Shown here: piece after piece, positions 45,160-52,314 of the stretch
Position numbering within the stretch: the first letter of the stretch is position 1
Layout: each line of letters starts with the position of its first letter
Assembly: GCF_005771525.1 (NCBI RefSeq)
Contig: NZ_VAVZ01000024.1
Coordinates: forward strand, 1-52,314
Length of the DNA: 52,314 nt
DNA from: Nesterenkonia salmonea
GTDB taxonomy: Bacteria > Actinomycetota > Actinomycetes > Actinomycetales > Micrococcaceae
Reading direction: 5' to 3'
Made by a program: the position numbers and the translations under genes
Notes under the pieces: generated by a model
Seen by the model: only the letters and a program-made list of their open reading frames with translations
The model's database searches: none
Told to the model about the DNA's origin: nothing

Positions 45160-45721
45160 GTGATCAGACTGGCCGAACGTCAGTCGACAGCCACTGGTGC
45201 GGCTCCGGCATCCCCGCCGCAGGAGAGCAGTTTCGACGTCGCATCCGCCTATCAGCGTTTCGGCCGCGAGCTGTACCTGTTTGCCCTCAACGCGTTGGGC
45301 GACGCCGGTGCTGCCGAGGAAGCCATACAGGAGGCTTTCACCCGAGCATGGCGGGCGCGGTCTCGGTTTGATTCCCAGCAGGGAAGCGTGCGCACCTGGC
45401 TTTTCGCGATTGCCCGCAATGTCATCCGAGACACCTTCCGGCGCCGCGCTCGCATCCCGGAGCCGGTGGATGATAGCCGCCTGAGCCCATCTTCATGACC
45501 CTGCGCGCGACCCTGACGAGAGCCTGGTGCTGCTGGAAGCCCTGTCAGCGCTGAGCCGTGACCACCGGCAAGCCGTGATCGCCATCCACGTGGTGGGCCT
45601 CAGCTATGCTGAGCTCTCCGACGCACTCGGCGTCTCCGTGTCGACTCTGCGGTCGAGGACCTTCCACGGCCTGCGGGCCCTGCGTCAGCACATCACATCC
45701 GGGGAGGAGAGCGATGACTGA
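45160..45721 (+). pseudogene. ECF sigma factor (SigK-like position) split by a frameshift
   Basis: Frame A from GTG 45160 encodes region 2 (YQRFGRELYLFALNALG, AEEAIQEAFTRAWRAR, VRTWLFAIARNVIRDTFRRR) and stops at TGA 45496-45498. Region 4 (LEALSALSRDHRQAVIAIHV, YAELSDALGVSVSTLRSR) follows in the +1 frame, which is open only after a stop at 45482-45484 and ends at 45721. The shift must lie within 45485-45498. The break sits in the linker between the two sigma domains. It is either a true one-base insertion, a sequencing error, or +1 slippage at TCA-TGA-C, which resembles the prfB site in having UGA followed by C. The anti-sigma gene overlaps the 3' end, so the unit was functional recently. Confidence 0.8.
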
Positions 45722-46550
45722 ACATTCCGATCGCGCCCAGGAGCTGATCGCTGCGGCCTTGGCCGGTGACCTGAGCCCAGCGGAGCAGCAGGAGTTCGAG
45801 GCTCTCCGCGCGCAGGACCCCAGTATTGACTCCACTATGGCCGAGTTTTGCTCCCTTGTGACCGGGCTGCGCACCGCGGGACATCAATGGGAAGAGGCGA
45901 CGCCGCCGCCGAGCCTTGAGCAGTCCGTACTCAGTCTTGCCGGGGATCTTAGTTCTGACGACGGCACTCCCGCCGAACAACCAGGTGGCCCGGTCCCTGA
46001 CCATGAGACTTCGAGTGCCGACGCCTCACTGCATCCAGCCCTGGATGAGCAGTTCGCACGGTCAACGAGTACCAGGAGCCGGCGCCGTGCGGCATTCGCT
46101 CTGGCCGCAGCTGGGGGCGCGGTCCTGGGTGGTGCTGTCACGGTCGGCGTCCAGCAGATCATGGACGCACCACCTGATGGCCCGCCCGGAACCTACGGTG
46201 CGGTCGAAGACGTTGCCTTCGACTCCCAAACTCCGGGCGTGGACCTCGACGCAAGTCTCATCGCCCACACCTGGGGCACCGAGACCGTGCTGGAGATTGA
46301 CGGGCTCGAACCCGGTGAAAGCTTCACGGTAGTGCTCATTTCCGAGGAGGGCGATGAGTACGCTTCAGGGACGTTCTTCGGCTCGGAGGTGCTCATCGAG
46401 TGCCGCATGAACGCCGCCATCATGCGTGATGAGGTCGCCCGAGTGGAAATCACTGCGGCCGACGGGGACCTGATCGCAGGGGCTGACCTTCCGGATGCGA
46501 TCGACCCTGAAGCCGAGGAGACTGAGACTGAAGCGGCCGAGTCCGACTAA
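45714..46550 (+). CDS. RskA-like membrane anti-sigma factor
   Basis: 278 aa from ATG 45714 with GGGGAGGA ribosome site and 8-bp overlap with the sigma gene. Cytoplasmic N-terminal helical domain (ELIAAALAGDLSPAEQQEFE) without zinc ligands, long Pro/Asp-rich linker, one membrane helix (about 126-146), then an extracytoplasmic beta domain (WGTETVLEIDGLEPGESFTV) like the RskA C-terminal domain, and an acidic tail. Predicted to hold the neighbouring sigma factor until proteolysis. Confidence 0.85.
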   Translation: MTEHSDRAQELIAAALAGDLSPAEQQEFEALRAQDPSIDSTMAEFCSLVTGLRTAGHQWEEATPPPSLEQSVLSLAGDLSSDDGTPAEQPGGPVPDHETSSADASLHPALDEQFARSTSTRSRRRAAFALAAAGGAVLGGAVTVGVQQIMDAPPDGPPGTYGAVEDVAFDSQTPGVDLDASLIAHTWGTETVLEIDGLEPGESFTVVLISEEGDEYASGTFFGSEVLIECRMNAAIMRDEVARVEITAADGDLIAGADLPDAIDPEAEETETEAAESD

Positions 46551-46575
46551 CGTGACGGGCAGCTGAACCGCAGCG

Positions 46576-47787
46576 CTAGCGATCCAGTGCGCAGGCTTCT
46601 ACGAGCTGAGCGTCCCGCTCTGTGAGCGGCCCGCCGTTGATCAGTGCCGCACCCAGCCGGGCGGCCAATGGCGCCAACAGCACTCCGTGACGGTGGAAGC
46701 CGGTACTGACCACAAGCGGCGTTCCTGCCTCAGGTATCCCCAGATACGGACGGTCATCAGGAGTACCGGGACGCGCTCGGGTCGTAATCTCGACAAGCTC
46801 CATATCGCGCACCGCCGGGAGCACCGCAGCGGCATCCTCCAACAGCTCCGCCACACTGCCTGCATGGGTCCCGGGCAGCCCGTCCTCCCGGGACGAGGCC
46901 CCCACCACCAGACCATGGGGTTCCAACGGATCTTCTGAGCCTCGCGGTACCAGGTACACGGATCGGCCCCCGACCCGGGCGCGAACGGTCGCAGAAATGA
47001 GGTGCTCCTCCCCCGGACCCAGCTGATCGCGGCCCACCCGAAGCCGGATGACGTCCCCGTAGACCGGCCGAAGATCCAGCGCATGCCGGCTGGGAATACC
47101 TGCCAACTGGTCGTATCCCAGCCCCGGGACCACCACAGCATGGGCAAAATCGGCGGACGCGGCGTCGTCGTAATGGATGCGTATGCCGCCCTGAGCGGTG
47201 CGATCCACGCCGGATGCTCGGCGGGCGACCCATGTGGCAGGTTGCCCAGCACCCGGAAAGTCAGACTCGGTCAGCGCGGCATTCAGCGCCTGGGTGACGC
47301 AGCGAATGAGCTGGCGGGGGTTGACCTGGTGATCCCCTGGGACGTCCCATGTTTTGGCCAGGCCGGGGCTGAGGGCAGGCTCGCGGCGGCGCAGCGCCGA
47401 GCTGGTCAGCGGGCTGACCTCCATGCCCTGCGCCTGCTGCACTCTCACAAGGTCCGCCACTGCATCCCGGTCACCCGGGTCAGCCGCCACCAGGACCGTG
47501 CCGTTTTCTCGGTAGCCGGTGGTGATGCCGGCGGCGCGCTCCACAGTGGCGATGAACTCCGGGTATTCCTCGCGTGAGGCGGTCATGAGGTCCCAGAGCT
47601 GCTGCTGACCGTACTGGACCTCGCTGATGGGCGCGAGCATTCCGGCCGCGGCGTAGCTGGCCTGCGCGCCGGGCTCGGGGTCGATGATGGTGACCGAGTG
47701 CCCGGTCAACCGCAGCTGCCAGGCGGTCAGCAGTCCGACGATCCCGCCGCCAACCACTGCAGTACTAAGTTCAGCAGATTGCGCCAT
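46576..47787 (-). CDS. thiO: glycine oxidase ThiO
   Basis: 403 aa. N-terminal FAD motif TAVVGGGIVGLLTAWQL; substrate domain with ASYAAAGMLAPISEVQ, typical of ThiO/DadA-like oxidases; C-terminal RARPGTPDDRPYLG and GFHRHGVLLAP. It oxidises glycine to dehydroglycine for ThiG. It lies 20 kb away from thiS-thiG-moeZ; no thiamine riboswitch is visible upstream. Confidence 0.92.
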   Translation of the reverse strand: MAQSAELSTAVVGGGIVGLLTAWQLRLTGHSVTIIDPEPGAQASYAAAGMLAPISEVQYGQQQLWDLMTASREEYPEFIATVERAAGITTGYRENGTVLVAADPGDRDAVADLVRVQQAQGMEVSPLTSSALRRREPALSPGLAKTWDVPGDHQVNPRQLIRCVTQALNAALTESDFPGAGQPATWVARRASGVDRTAQGGIRIHYDDAASADFAHAVVVPGLGYDQLAGIPSRHALDLRPVYGDVIRLRVGRDQLGPGEEHLISATVRARVGGRSVYLVPRGSEDPLEPHGLVVGASSREDGLPGTHAGSVAELLEDAAAVLPAVRDMELVEITTRARPGTPDDRPYLGIPEAGTPLVVSTGFHRHGVLLAPLAARLGAALINGGPLTERDAQLVEACALDR

Positions 47788-47870
47788 AGCCCCTCAGCTT
47801 ACGTTCTTCGGCTGGGTGAGCTGGGGCGTGGGCGCTGCGGGAGTTGACGCCGGGCTCCGCCGCCTCCGAG

Positions 47871-47929
47871 GCCCCCGCTCCGTTTTACCCTGCCTTCTCT
47901 GCCCCCGTTCCCTTTTACCCTGCTTCTCT
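47871..47929. repeat. imperfect 30-bp tandem duplication
   Basis: Two adjacent units beginning GCCCCCG(C/T)TC and containing TTTTACCCTGC (47871-47900 and 47901-47929). The second unit runs into the palindromic element at 47916-47958, so the duplication seems to have copied the left end of that element. Confidence 0.6.
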
Positions 47930-47958
47930 CACATCACACAGCGTTATAGCGCAGGGTA
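47916..47958. repeat. 43-bp palindromic interspersed repeat, copy 1
   Basis: TACCCTGC-N27-GCAGGGTA. The core shares ACATCACA at the same offset and TAGC next to the right arm with copy 2 (49240-49282); ungapped identity is about 32 of 43. Lies 72 bp beyond the PhzF-like stop. Confidence 0.65.
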
Positions 47959-48030
47959 TTTCCAATAACCCTTGGTAAACCGTCCCAGTCGGCCCGCCAG
48001 CCCCGCTCTCACCTCTACGGGACGGCGGAA

Positions 48031-48873
48031 CTAGCCCGGGATTTGGACTGCAGAGCCAGCAACGACGACTCGGGCCGAGTCCTCATCAACCCGCACCTGG
48101 AGCTGACTGGGACGCCCCATATCCTCACCCTGCAGCACAGTAAGTTCACGGACGCCATGGATACGCCCAAGTGAGCGCAGGTATCCGCCGAATGCCGCGG
48201 CAGCAGCACCTGTAGCCGGGTCCTCGACCACCCCGCCCACCGGAAAAGGATTGCGTGAATGGAAGAGCTGGTCAGTCTCCGGCCAGATTAGCTGCACCGT
48301 GGTCCACCCCTGCTCACTCATCAGCGCTTTCAGCGCCTCAAAGTCGTACTCCAGATCGGCCAGACGCTCGCGGGTCGCCGCGACCAGAATCAGGTGCTTT
48401 TCACCACCGAACGCCTCATGAACGGGAAACTCGGCCGAGAGATCCTCAGGGGACCACCCCAGTGCAGCCAGCGCCGCGTGGACTTGTTGCGTTTCTGCGG
48501 GCCGGCTCCGAGTCTCCACACTGGTCAGCGCTGCACGGATGACGCCATCGACCCACTCAGTTTTCACGTCTATGCGCCCGGCGCGAGTCTCGAACACCAC
48601 ATCTCCCACCCCGTCGCGATCGGCCAGAGCGACGGCGGTCGCGATTGTGGCGTGCCCGCAGAACTCCACTTCTGCCAAGGGACTGTAGTAGCGCACGAGG
48701 AACTCAGAAGGTCTTGTGCCTGGCTCAACGAACGCGGTCTCGGAATACCCCACCTCTGCAGCGATGCGTTGCCTGTCCTCTGGAGGCAGGTTCAGAGCTC
48801 CAAGCACGACGCCGGCTGGGTTACCTCCACCAGGCTCGGTAGTGAATGCGGAGTAGCGAAGTACGTTGACCAT
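48031..48873 (-). CDS. PhzF-family isomerase/epimerase-like protein
   Basis: 280 aa from ATG 48873. PhzF signatures: YSAFTTEPGGGNPAGVVL, catalytic Glu in VGYSETAFVEP, VEFCGHATIATA, EDPATGAAAAAFGGYL. The family catalyses proton shifts on small amine-bearing acids; only some members make phenazines and no phenazine genes are nearby, so the substrate is unknown. Flanked by two copies of a 43-bp repeat. Confidence 0.9.
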   Translation of the reverse strand: MVNVLRYSAFTTEPGGGNPAGVVLGALNLPPEDRQRIAAEVGYSETAFVEPGTRPSEFLVRYYSPLAEVEFCGHATIATAVALADRDGVGDVVFETRAGRIDVKTEWVDGVIRAALTSVETRSRPAETQQVHAALAALGWSPEDLSAEFPVHEAFGGEKHLILVAATRERLADLEYDFEALKALMSEQGWTTVQLIWPETDQLFHSRNPFPVGGVVEDPATGAAAAAFGGYLRSLGRIHGVRELTVLQGEDMGRPSQLQVRVDEDSARVVVAGSAVQIPG

Positions 48874-49009
48874 GCTGATGAGTCTGCCTCCACCCATCTA
48901 TCGCGGCAAACGGCAGTTCCTAGTAGCACTCATCGATATAGCCGATAGCATGCTGCGGCGGATACGGGACGACACTTCTTCAAACATTCTTCGTGAATGC
49001 TCGAAACGA

Positions 49010-49156
49010 TCACTGCCGTGGCGACCTCGTCCGAAACTTCACCTGAGGGTCTGGTTCGGTCGCACGTTTGCGAGGTACGTGTGCCAGCACCAGCAGCCCG
49101 GCGGCGAGCGCTGCGAATCCGTAGATAAAGGCACTGGCCCCCATGGCGGACTCCAT
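49010..49156 (-). pseudogene. possible remnant of a membrane transporter C terminus
   Basis: A 48-codon frame from ATG 49156 with one membrane helix (GASAFIYGFAALAAGLLVLA) and a basic tail VPRKRATEPD resembles the last helix and tail of an MFS permease. The frame continues upstream to 49261, where repeat copy 2 begins. No ribosome site. Could also be non-coding. The rest of 48874-49400 holds only the repeat. Confidence 0.25.
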
Positions 49157-49239
49157 GCCTGCAGCCCGACTGTACCCATACTGGGATTCAAGGTGCAGAT
49201 ATGATGCGCGGCATCCCGGCCGGATCCCACCTGCGGCGC

Positions 49240-49282
49240 TACCCTGCCATTTCAACATCACAAGCCGCTCTAGCGCAGGGTA
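49240..49282. repeat. 43-bp palindromic interspersed repeat, copy 2
   Basis: Same arms TACCCTGC and GCAGGGTA, the same 27-base spacing and orientation as copy 1 at 47916. Lies between the PhzF-like gene and the esterase gene. Confidence 0.65.
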
Positions 49283-49400
49283 AAGCTAATACGGCAGGGG
49301 TTTTCTGGGGTGGCATGTCACCGGAGAATCGCAGGTGGGCCTGAAGTTGATGGCCATCACATAGAGTGATCTGACGTGCCACATTGTGAGGAGAACACCG

Positions 49401-50405
49401 GTGAATGCGTACCCCGTCCCGCCCTGGGACCCAGAGCTGGTTCCAGCCTTAGCCAACGCCCGCGTCACCATGCCTGCACTCTCTTTGGAGAATCTTGAGG
49501 AGAGGCGCCGCAACATGGCCGAAGGCGTGCCCGGTGAGCCCGAACCGGACCTCACTGCTGGCGGAAGAGTCTTGGTGGAGGAGCGTTCTGTCCCTGGACC
49601 CTACGGCGCTCCGGACATCACTGTGCTCATTCTGAGACCAGCCTCTGGAACCCTCACTGCTGCCGGGATCTACTTCATCCATGGCGGAGGCATGATGATG
49701 GGCACCTGCCGGAACGGGGTCGAAGCACTCGTCAATTATGTGGCTGAGGGTCTCGCCACCGTCGTTTCGGTGGAGTACCGGCTTGCTCCTGAGAACCCCC
49801 ACCCCGCACCCGTTCAGGATTGTTATGCCGGTCTGGTCTGGACCGCGCAGAATGCCGCAGACCTCGGAATCGACGAGGAGCACCTCATGATCGTCGGCAC
49901 CAGCGCCGGAGGCGGTCTTGCGGCAGCCACTGCTCTCATGGCCCGTGACCTCAGTTATCCAGCGTTGTCTCACCAGGTACTCATCGGCCCTATGCTCGAC
50001 GACCGACTTGAAACCCCGAGCAGTCAGATGCTGGACGGTCAGGGGTTTTGGGACCAGCATGAAAACCTCATGGGGTGGCAAGCACTATTGGGTTCTCAAC
50101 AGGGTGGCCCTGATGTCTCCCCCTACGCAGCCCCAGCCCGGGCTGAGGACCTTTCGGGATTGCCTCGCACCTACATTGACTGCGGGTCATCGGAGACGTT
50201 CAGAGACGAGATTCTAAGCTACGCGCAGCGGCTCTCAGCGGCGGGGATCAGCGTAGATCTGCACATGTGGGGCGGCGGGTTCCACAGTTTCGACTCGATC
50301 GCTCCGGAGGCGCTGGTTTCCCGGACTTCTGCAGCCGTGCGCGACGCATTCATCCGCAGAGCATTGAAGGAACACCCGCCGGTTCCCGCCCAAGAAGGCG
50401 ACTGA
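49401..50405 (+). CDS. alpha/beta hydrolase, hormone-sensitive-lipase (family IV) type
   Basis: 334 aa from GTG 49401, with GAGGAG seven bases upstream. Oxyanion motif FIHGGGMMMG, nucleophile GTSAGGGLAA, SVEYRLAPENPHPAP, Asp near ETFRDEILSYA and His in GGGFHSFDS. Likely an esterase on short acyl or carbamate substrates. No signal peptide. Confidence 0.9.
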   Translation: MNAYPVPPWDPELVPALANARVTMPALSLENLEERRRNMAEGVPGEPEPDLTAGGRVLVEERSVPGPYGAPDITVLILRPASGTLTAAGIYFIHGGGMMMGTCRNGVEALVNYVAEGLATVVSVEYRLAPENPHPAPVQDCYAGLVWTAQNAADLGIDEEHLMIVGTSAGGGLAAATALMARDLSYPALSHQVLIGPMLDDRLETPSSQMLDGQGFWDQHENLMGWQALLGSQQGGPDVSPYAAPARAEDLSGLPRTYIDCGSSETFRDEILSYAQRLSAAGISVDLHMWGGGFHSFDSIAPEALVSRTSAAVRDAFIRRALKEHPPVPAQEGD

Positions 50406-50766
50406 GAGGCCCGAGAGACTGAGGCGGCTAAACCTCTAGTCGGCTCGAGGCACCAGCCAGTACCGCCACGAGCTCGGCTGAACTATAGTGCGGTAGTTCC
50501 ACGTGCCCGAGAGAGACCTTAAGCCCTTCCGTGAGGTCTCGATCAACGAGCTCATCTCGCATTGCCTCTTAATTGACGGCATCAAATGTCATGTGAACCG
50601 CATTCATGGCGGCGTGAAGTCTCCGCTGCCGATACGCACGTTTCAACTGGTTGCCCGCACTATCGCCTATCCCGCTTGCCTTTTGCGTATCGGCCGGTAG
50701 CCAAGGAGACATAAGAGAGGCGAAAGGCCCTTCACGATATGGCTGGATCAGAGGAGACTCTTGTGC
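50406..50766. other. 361-bp region upstream of the heliorhodopsin gene
   Basis: No convincing gene. A 65-codon frame at 50503-50700 has no ribosome site or recognisable domain. GAGACC/GGTCTC arms around 50513-50545 form a weak inverted repeat. The heliorhodopsin promoter should lie here, but I could not identify boxes with confidence. Confidence 0.4.
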
Positions 50767-51612
50767 ATGAGTGCCCACCCTCTCGAGCTCAACACGGCTT
50801 GCGTCACGGTGTCATCGCAGACAGCTTGGCGGTTGCGGATATTCAACGCTGTTATCGGGGTGCTCCATTTGGTCTCCGGCTCAGCCATGCTCGCCCTCAG
50901 TAATGACTTTTCCCTGCCCCTCTCCACCTTCACTTTTAACGGTCCGCCAGGGACACCGGTGTCACAAGGCACCCCGAACCTGGTATTCGATCTCCCTCTC
51001 GGGATCGCGACAGCATCCTTCCTTCTGCTCTCCGCTCTCTTCCACTTCCTCATCGTTTCCCCCTGGGGCTTTCGGCGCTACATTCGCGAGCTGTCTAAGG
51101 GACGGAACCGCTTCCGCTGGGTGGAGTACAGCCTGTCCTCGACGCTCATGATCGTGCTCATCAGCCTCCTACTTGGCATCTCTGACATCGCGGCTCTCAT
51201 CGGCCTGGGTCTCGCCAACGTCGCCATGATCTTCTTTGGCTGGCTGATGGAAATGGCAAACAACGGCCTTATGCACGGGAAAAACGGACGCTCAGCACGT
51301 GGTGAGCGAGCATGGTGGACCCCTTTCTGGTTCGGATGCGTCGTCGGAGTTGGCCCGTGGTTAGCAGCCGCTATCTACCTGATCATCAACGTCGGCATTG
51401 AGGGTGGTGAAGGCCCGCCGGGGTTCGTCTATGGCATCATCGTGTCGCTGTTCATCTTCTTCAACATCTTTGCCGTCAACCAGTGGCTCCAATACAAGCA
51501 ACTCGGCCGATGGAAGAACTACCTGACGGGAGAGCGCACGTACATCGTGCTGAGCCTGGTCGCCAAGAGCCTGCTGGCGTGGCAGGTATTCGCGAACGTT
51601 CTGGTGAGCTGA
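50767..51612 (+). CDS. heliorhodopsin
   Basis: 281 aa from ATG 50767 with GAGGAG 10 bases upstream; a TTG two codons earlier is possible. Seven membrane helices. Helix 3 carries RWVEYSLSSTLMIVLI, where Glu ~120 is the expected Schiff-base counterion. Helix 7 carries SLVAKSLLAWQVFAN, where Lys ~267 is the retinal-binding residue. Other heliorhodopsin blocks are ALSNDFSLP, GPPGFVYGIIVSLFIFFN and FAVNQWLQYK. Heliorhodopsins are light-absorbing proteins inverted in the membrane relative to type 1 rhodopsins, with a slow photocycle and debated function; they are found mainly in monoderm bacteria and related groups. No carotenoid or retinal-synthesis gene lies in this window, so retinal must come from elsewhere. 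Confidence 0.95.
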   Translation: MSAHPLELNTACVTVSSQTAWRLRIFNAVIGVLHLVSGSAMLALSNDFSLPLSTFTFNGPPGTPVSQGTPNLVFDLPLGIATASFLLLSALFHFLIVSPWGFRRYIRELSKGRNRFRWVEYSLSSTLMIVLISLLLGISDIAALIGLGLANVAMIFFGWLMEMANNGLMHGKNGRSARGERAWWTPFWFGCVVGVGPWLAAAIYLIINVGIEGGEGPPGFVYGIIVSLFIFFNIFAVNQWLQYKQLGRWKNYLTGERTYIVLSLVAKSLLAWQVFANVLVS

Positions 51613-51646
51613 TCAGCTCTCGTCCACTCACTGGAACGCCGGTTAG

Positions 51647-52072
51647 TTAGGTAAGGACCATGACTCTTGAGCCAGCTCCTCGACCAGCTCTAAGGTTGTC
51701 GACCGCAGCTACCAATTCAGGGAAAGAATAACGAGCAACTCTGGGAGTGAGTCGCAATTCAGTGGCCAACCCGAGGAACGCGGCCCCTCCCGGCACCATC
51801 GGCATGACCCGCACGTGCTCCGCAGCCAAGCCACGCCCACCCTGTCACCTAAGTCATGTTGGAATGCGGCGTCCCCTACCGCAGCGACAGTTCCGACGAC
51901 TTGATGATCAGGGATCACACCTGGTGGATGCGCGGTCGATGACGTGAAGATCAGTGCGGCACACCCCTCAGGCTTGTACCTTCACGAGTAGTTCGTCAGC
52001 CTTGGGCGCGGGGATGTGGCATTCCGCCAGGATCAGGGTGCCTGCTACGGAGCCGGTATGCCATGCTCTCAT
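51647..52072 (-). pseudogene. decayed zinc-dependent alcohol dehydrogenase
   Basis: Three pieces in changing frames: the N terminus MRAWHTGSVAGTLI... to KVQA, where TGA (51970-51968) replaces the first Cys codon of the catalytic-zinc motif (next codons GVCRTDLHV); then, after a frameshift near 51920-51940, IPDHQVVGTVAAVGD and the structural-zinc Cys block STCGSCRWCREG; then, in another frame, the family C terminus (TPRVARYSFPELVAAV, NLRAGRGAG). The NAD-binding Rossmann domain is missing, so there is a large internal deletion. Not functional. Confidence 0.8.
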
Positions 52073-52314
52073 TTTTGGCCAATGACTCGGGGTGGTGCGC
52101 TGGTGAAGACCGCCGTGTTCTCCCGTACGGCTGCGGCGAGTATTCCTACCACCAGAATTATCTGGAGGAGACCTGTCGCAAAGTAGAGCCCTTGCAGCCA
52201 TGAGAACCCCCAATGATGCCGGTTTCCACGAAGATCCAGATGACCATAAGTAGTGCCCCATAGAGTGGTGTAGCACCTGGTGACCATGACGGTCCTGAAC
52301 GTGAGCGCGGTCAT
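52069..52314 (-). CDS. hypothetical membrane protein, partial at window edge
   Basis: At least 81 codons; the frame reaches the window end, where an ATG happens to lie, so the true start may be outside. One clear membrane helix (LYFATGLLQIILVVGILAAA) and a polar tail. Its stop overlaps the first ATG of the decayed adh by ATGA, the coupling expected of an old operon. No family recognised; it may be decayed as well. Confidence 0.35.
   Translation of the reverse strand: MTALTFRTVMVTRCYTTLWGTTYGHLDLRGNRHHWGFSWLQGLYFATGLLQIILVVGILAAAVRENTAVFTSAPPRVIGQK

Noticed and set aside
47871-47929. CRISPR-like tandem repeat
   Set aside because: Only two adjacent, imperfect units without spacers and no cas genes; better explained as a partial duplication of the palindromic element.
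48031-48873. Phenazine biosynthesis locus
   Set aside because: Only a PhzF-family protein is present; no phzA-E or G homologues are nearby, and most PhzF-like proteins have other roles.
50503-50700. 65-codon open frame upstream of the heliorhodopsin
   Set aside because: No ribosome site, no domain, no overlap or coupling with neighbours; listed only as intergenic content.

Overview
The window looks like a chromosomal segment of a high-GC Gram-positive actinobacterium, most likely Micrococcales (Micrococcaceae, for example a Nesterenkonia-like organism). This rests on the actinobacterial gene content (CarD, fused IspDF, Tat/lipoprotein signals, class F sortase, DUF6286/AmaP/Asp23 cluster) and on the 16S 5' end and leader on the minus strand at position 1. 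The genus is inferred; a full 16S sequence would be needed to name it. I see no prophage, transposase, CRISPR array or tRNA.

Layout. 1-6.4 kb (minus): 16S rRNA 5' end with leader and promoter, preceded by carD - ispDF - cysS - rlmB - a maltokinase-like protein that has lost its catalytic residues. 6.5-9.1 kb (plus): a lipoprotein, a stand-alone MsmK/UgpC sugar-ABC ATPase, and two very small membrane proteins. 9.1-15 kb: a polyol catabolic locus with mannitol-type dehydrogenase, SorC-family regulator, and a divergent binding protein/two-permease operon with no ATPase of its own; palindromes with TGAGCG half-sites lie at both promoters. 15-20.6 kb (minus): histidine kinase - response regulator - ABC ATPase - FtsX-like permease. 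20.7-24.7 kb: HAD phosphatase, GDPD, PLDc_N protein, a phosphatidylcholine-synthase-like enzyme and a PfkB sugar kinase. 24.7-29.2 kb (minus): MoeZ-like adenylyltransferase/rhodanese, thiG, thiS, a methyltransferase, a second CDP-alcohol phosphatidyltransferase and a VTT-domain protein. 29.3-33.1 kb: type III PKS - methyltransferase - FAD hydroxylase, the order of the Streptomyces srsABC phenolic-lipid operon, facing a UbiA prenyltransferase.

35-42.8 kb is an Asp23/Gls24 envelope-stress island. Two close Asp23 paralogues point outward from a gabD-SDR pair through matching ECF-type promoters. They are joined by DUF6286, DUF2273-like and AmaP-like membrane proteins. A convergent operon encodes an ECF sigma factor overlapping two further Asp23-like proteins. 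The amaP-like gene carries an in-frame TGA where tryptophan is expected. 43.5-46.6 kb: class F sortase, a CHRD-domain surface protein with an atypical C-terminal sorting region, and an ECF sigma (frameshifted)/anti-sigma pair. 46.6-52.3 kb: thiO, a PhzF-like enzyme between two copies of a 43-bp palindromic repeat, an HSL-type esterase, a heliorhodopsin, and a decayed zinc alcohol dehydrogenase.

The most striking items are the heliorhodopsin, the Asp23 island with its shared promoter and candidate dedicated sigma factor, the srs-like cluster with a UbiA neighbour, and the Pcs-like enzyme. Several genes are broken by one-base events (amaP, ECF sigma, adh). These could be real decay, recoding or assembly error; the sequence alone does not decide.
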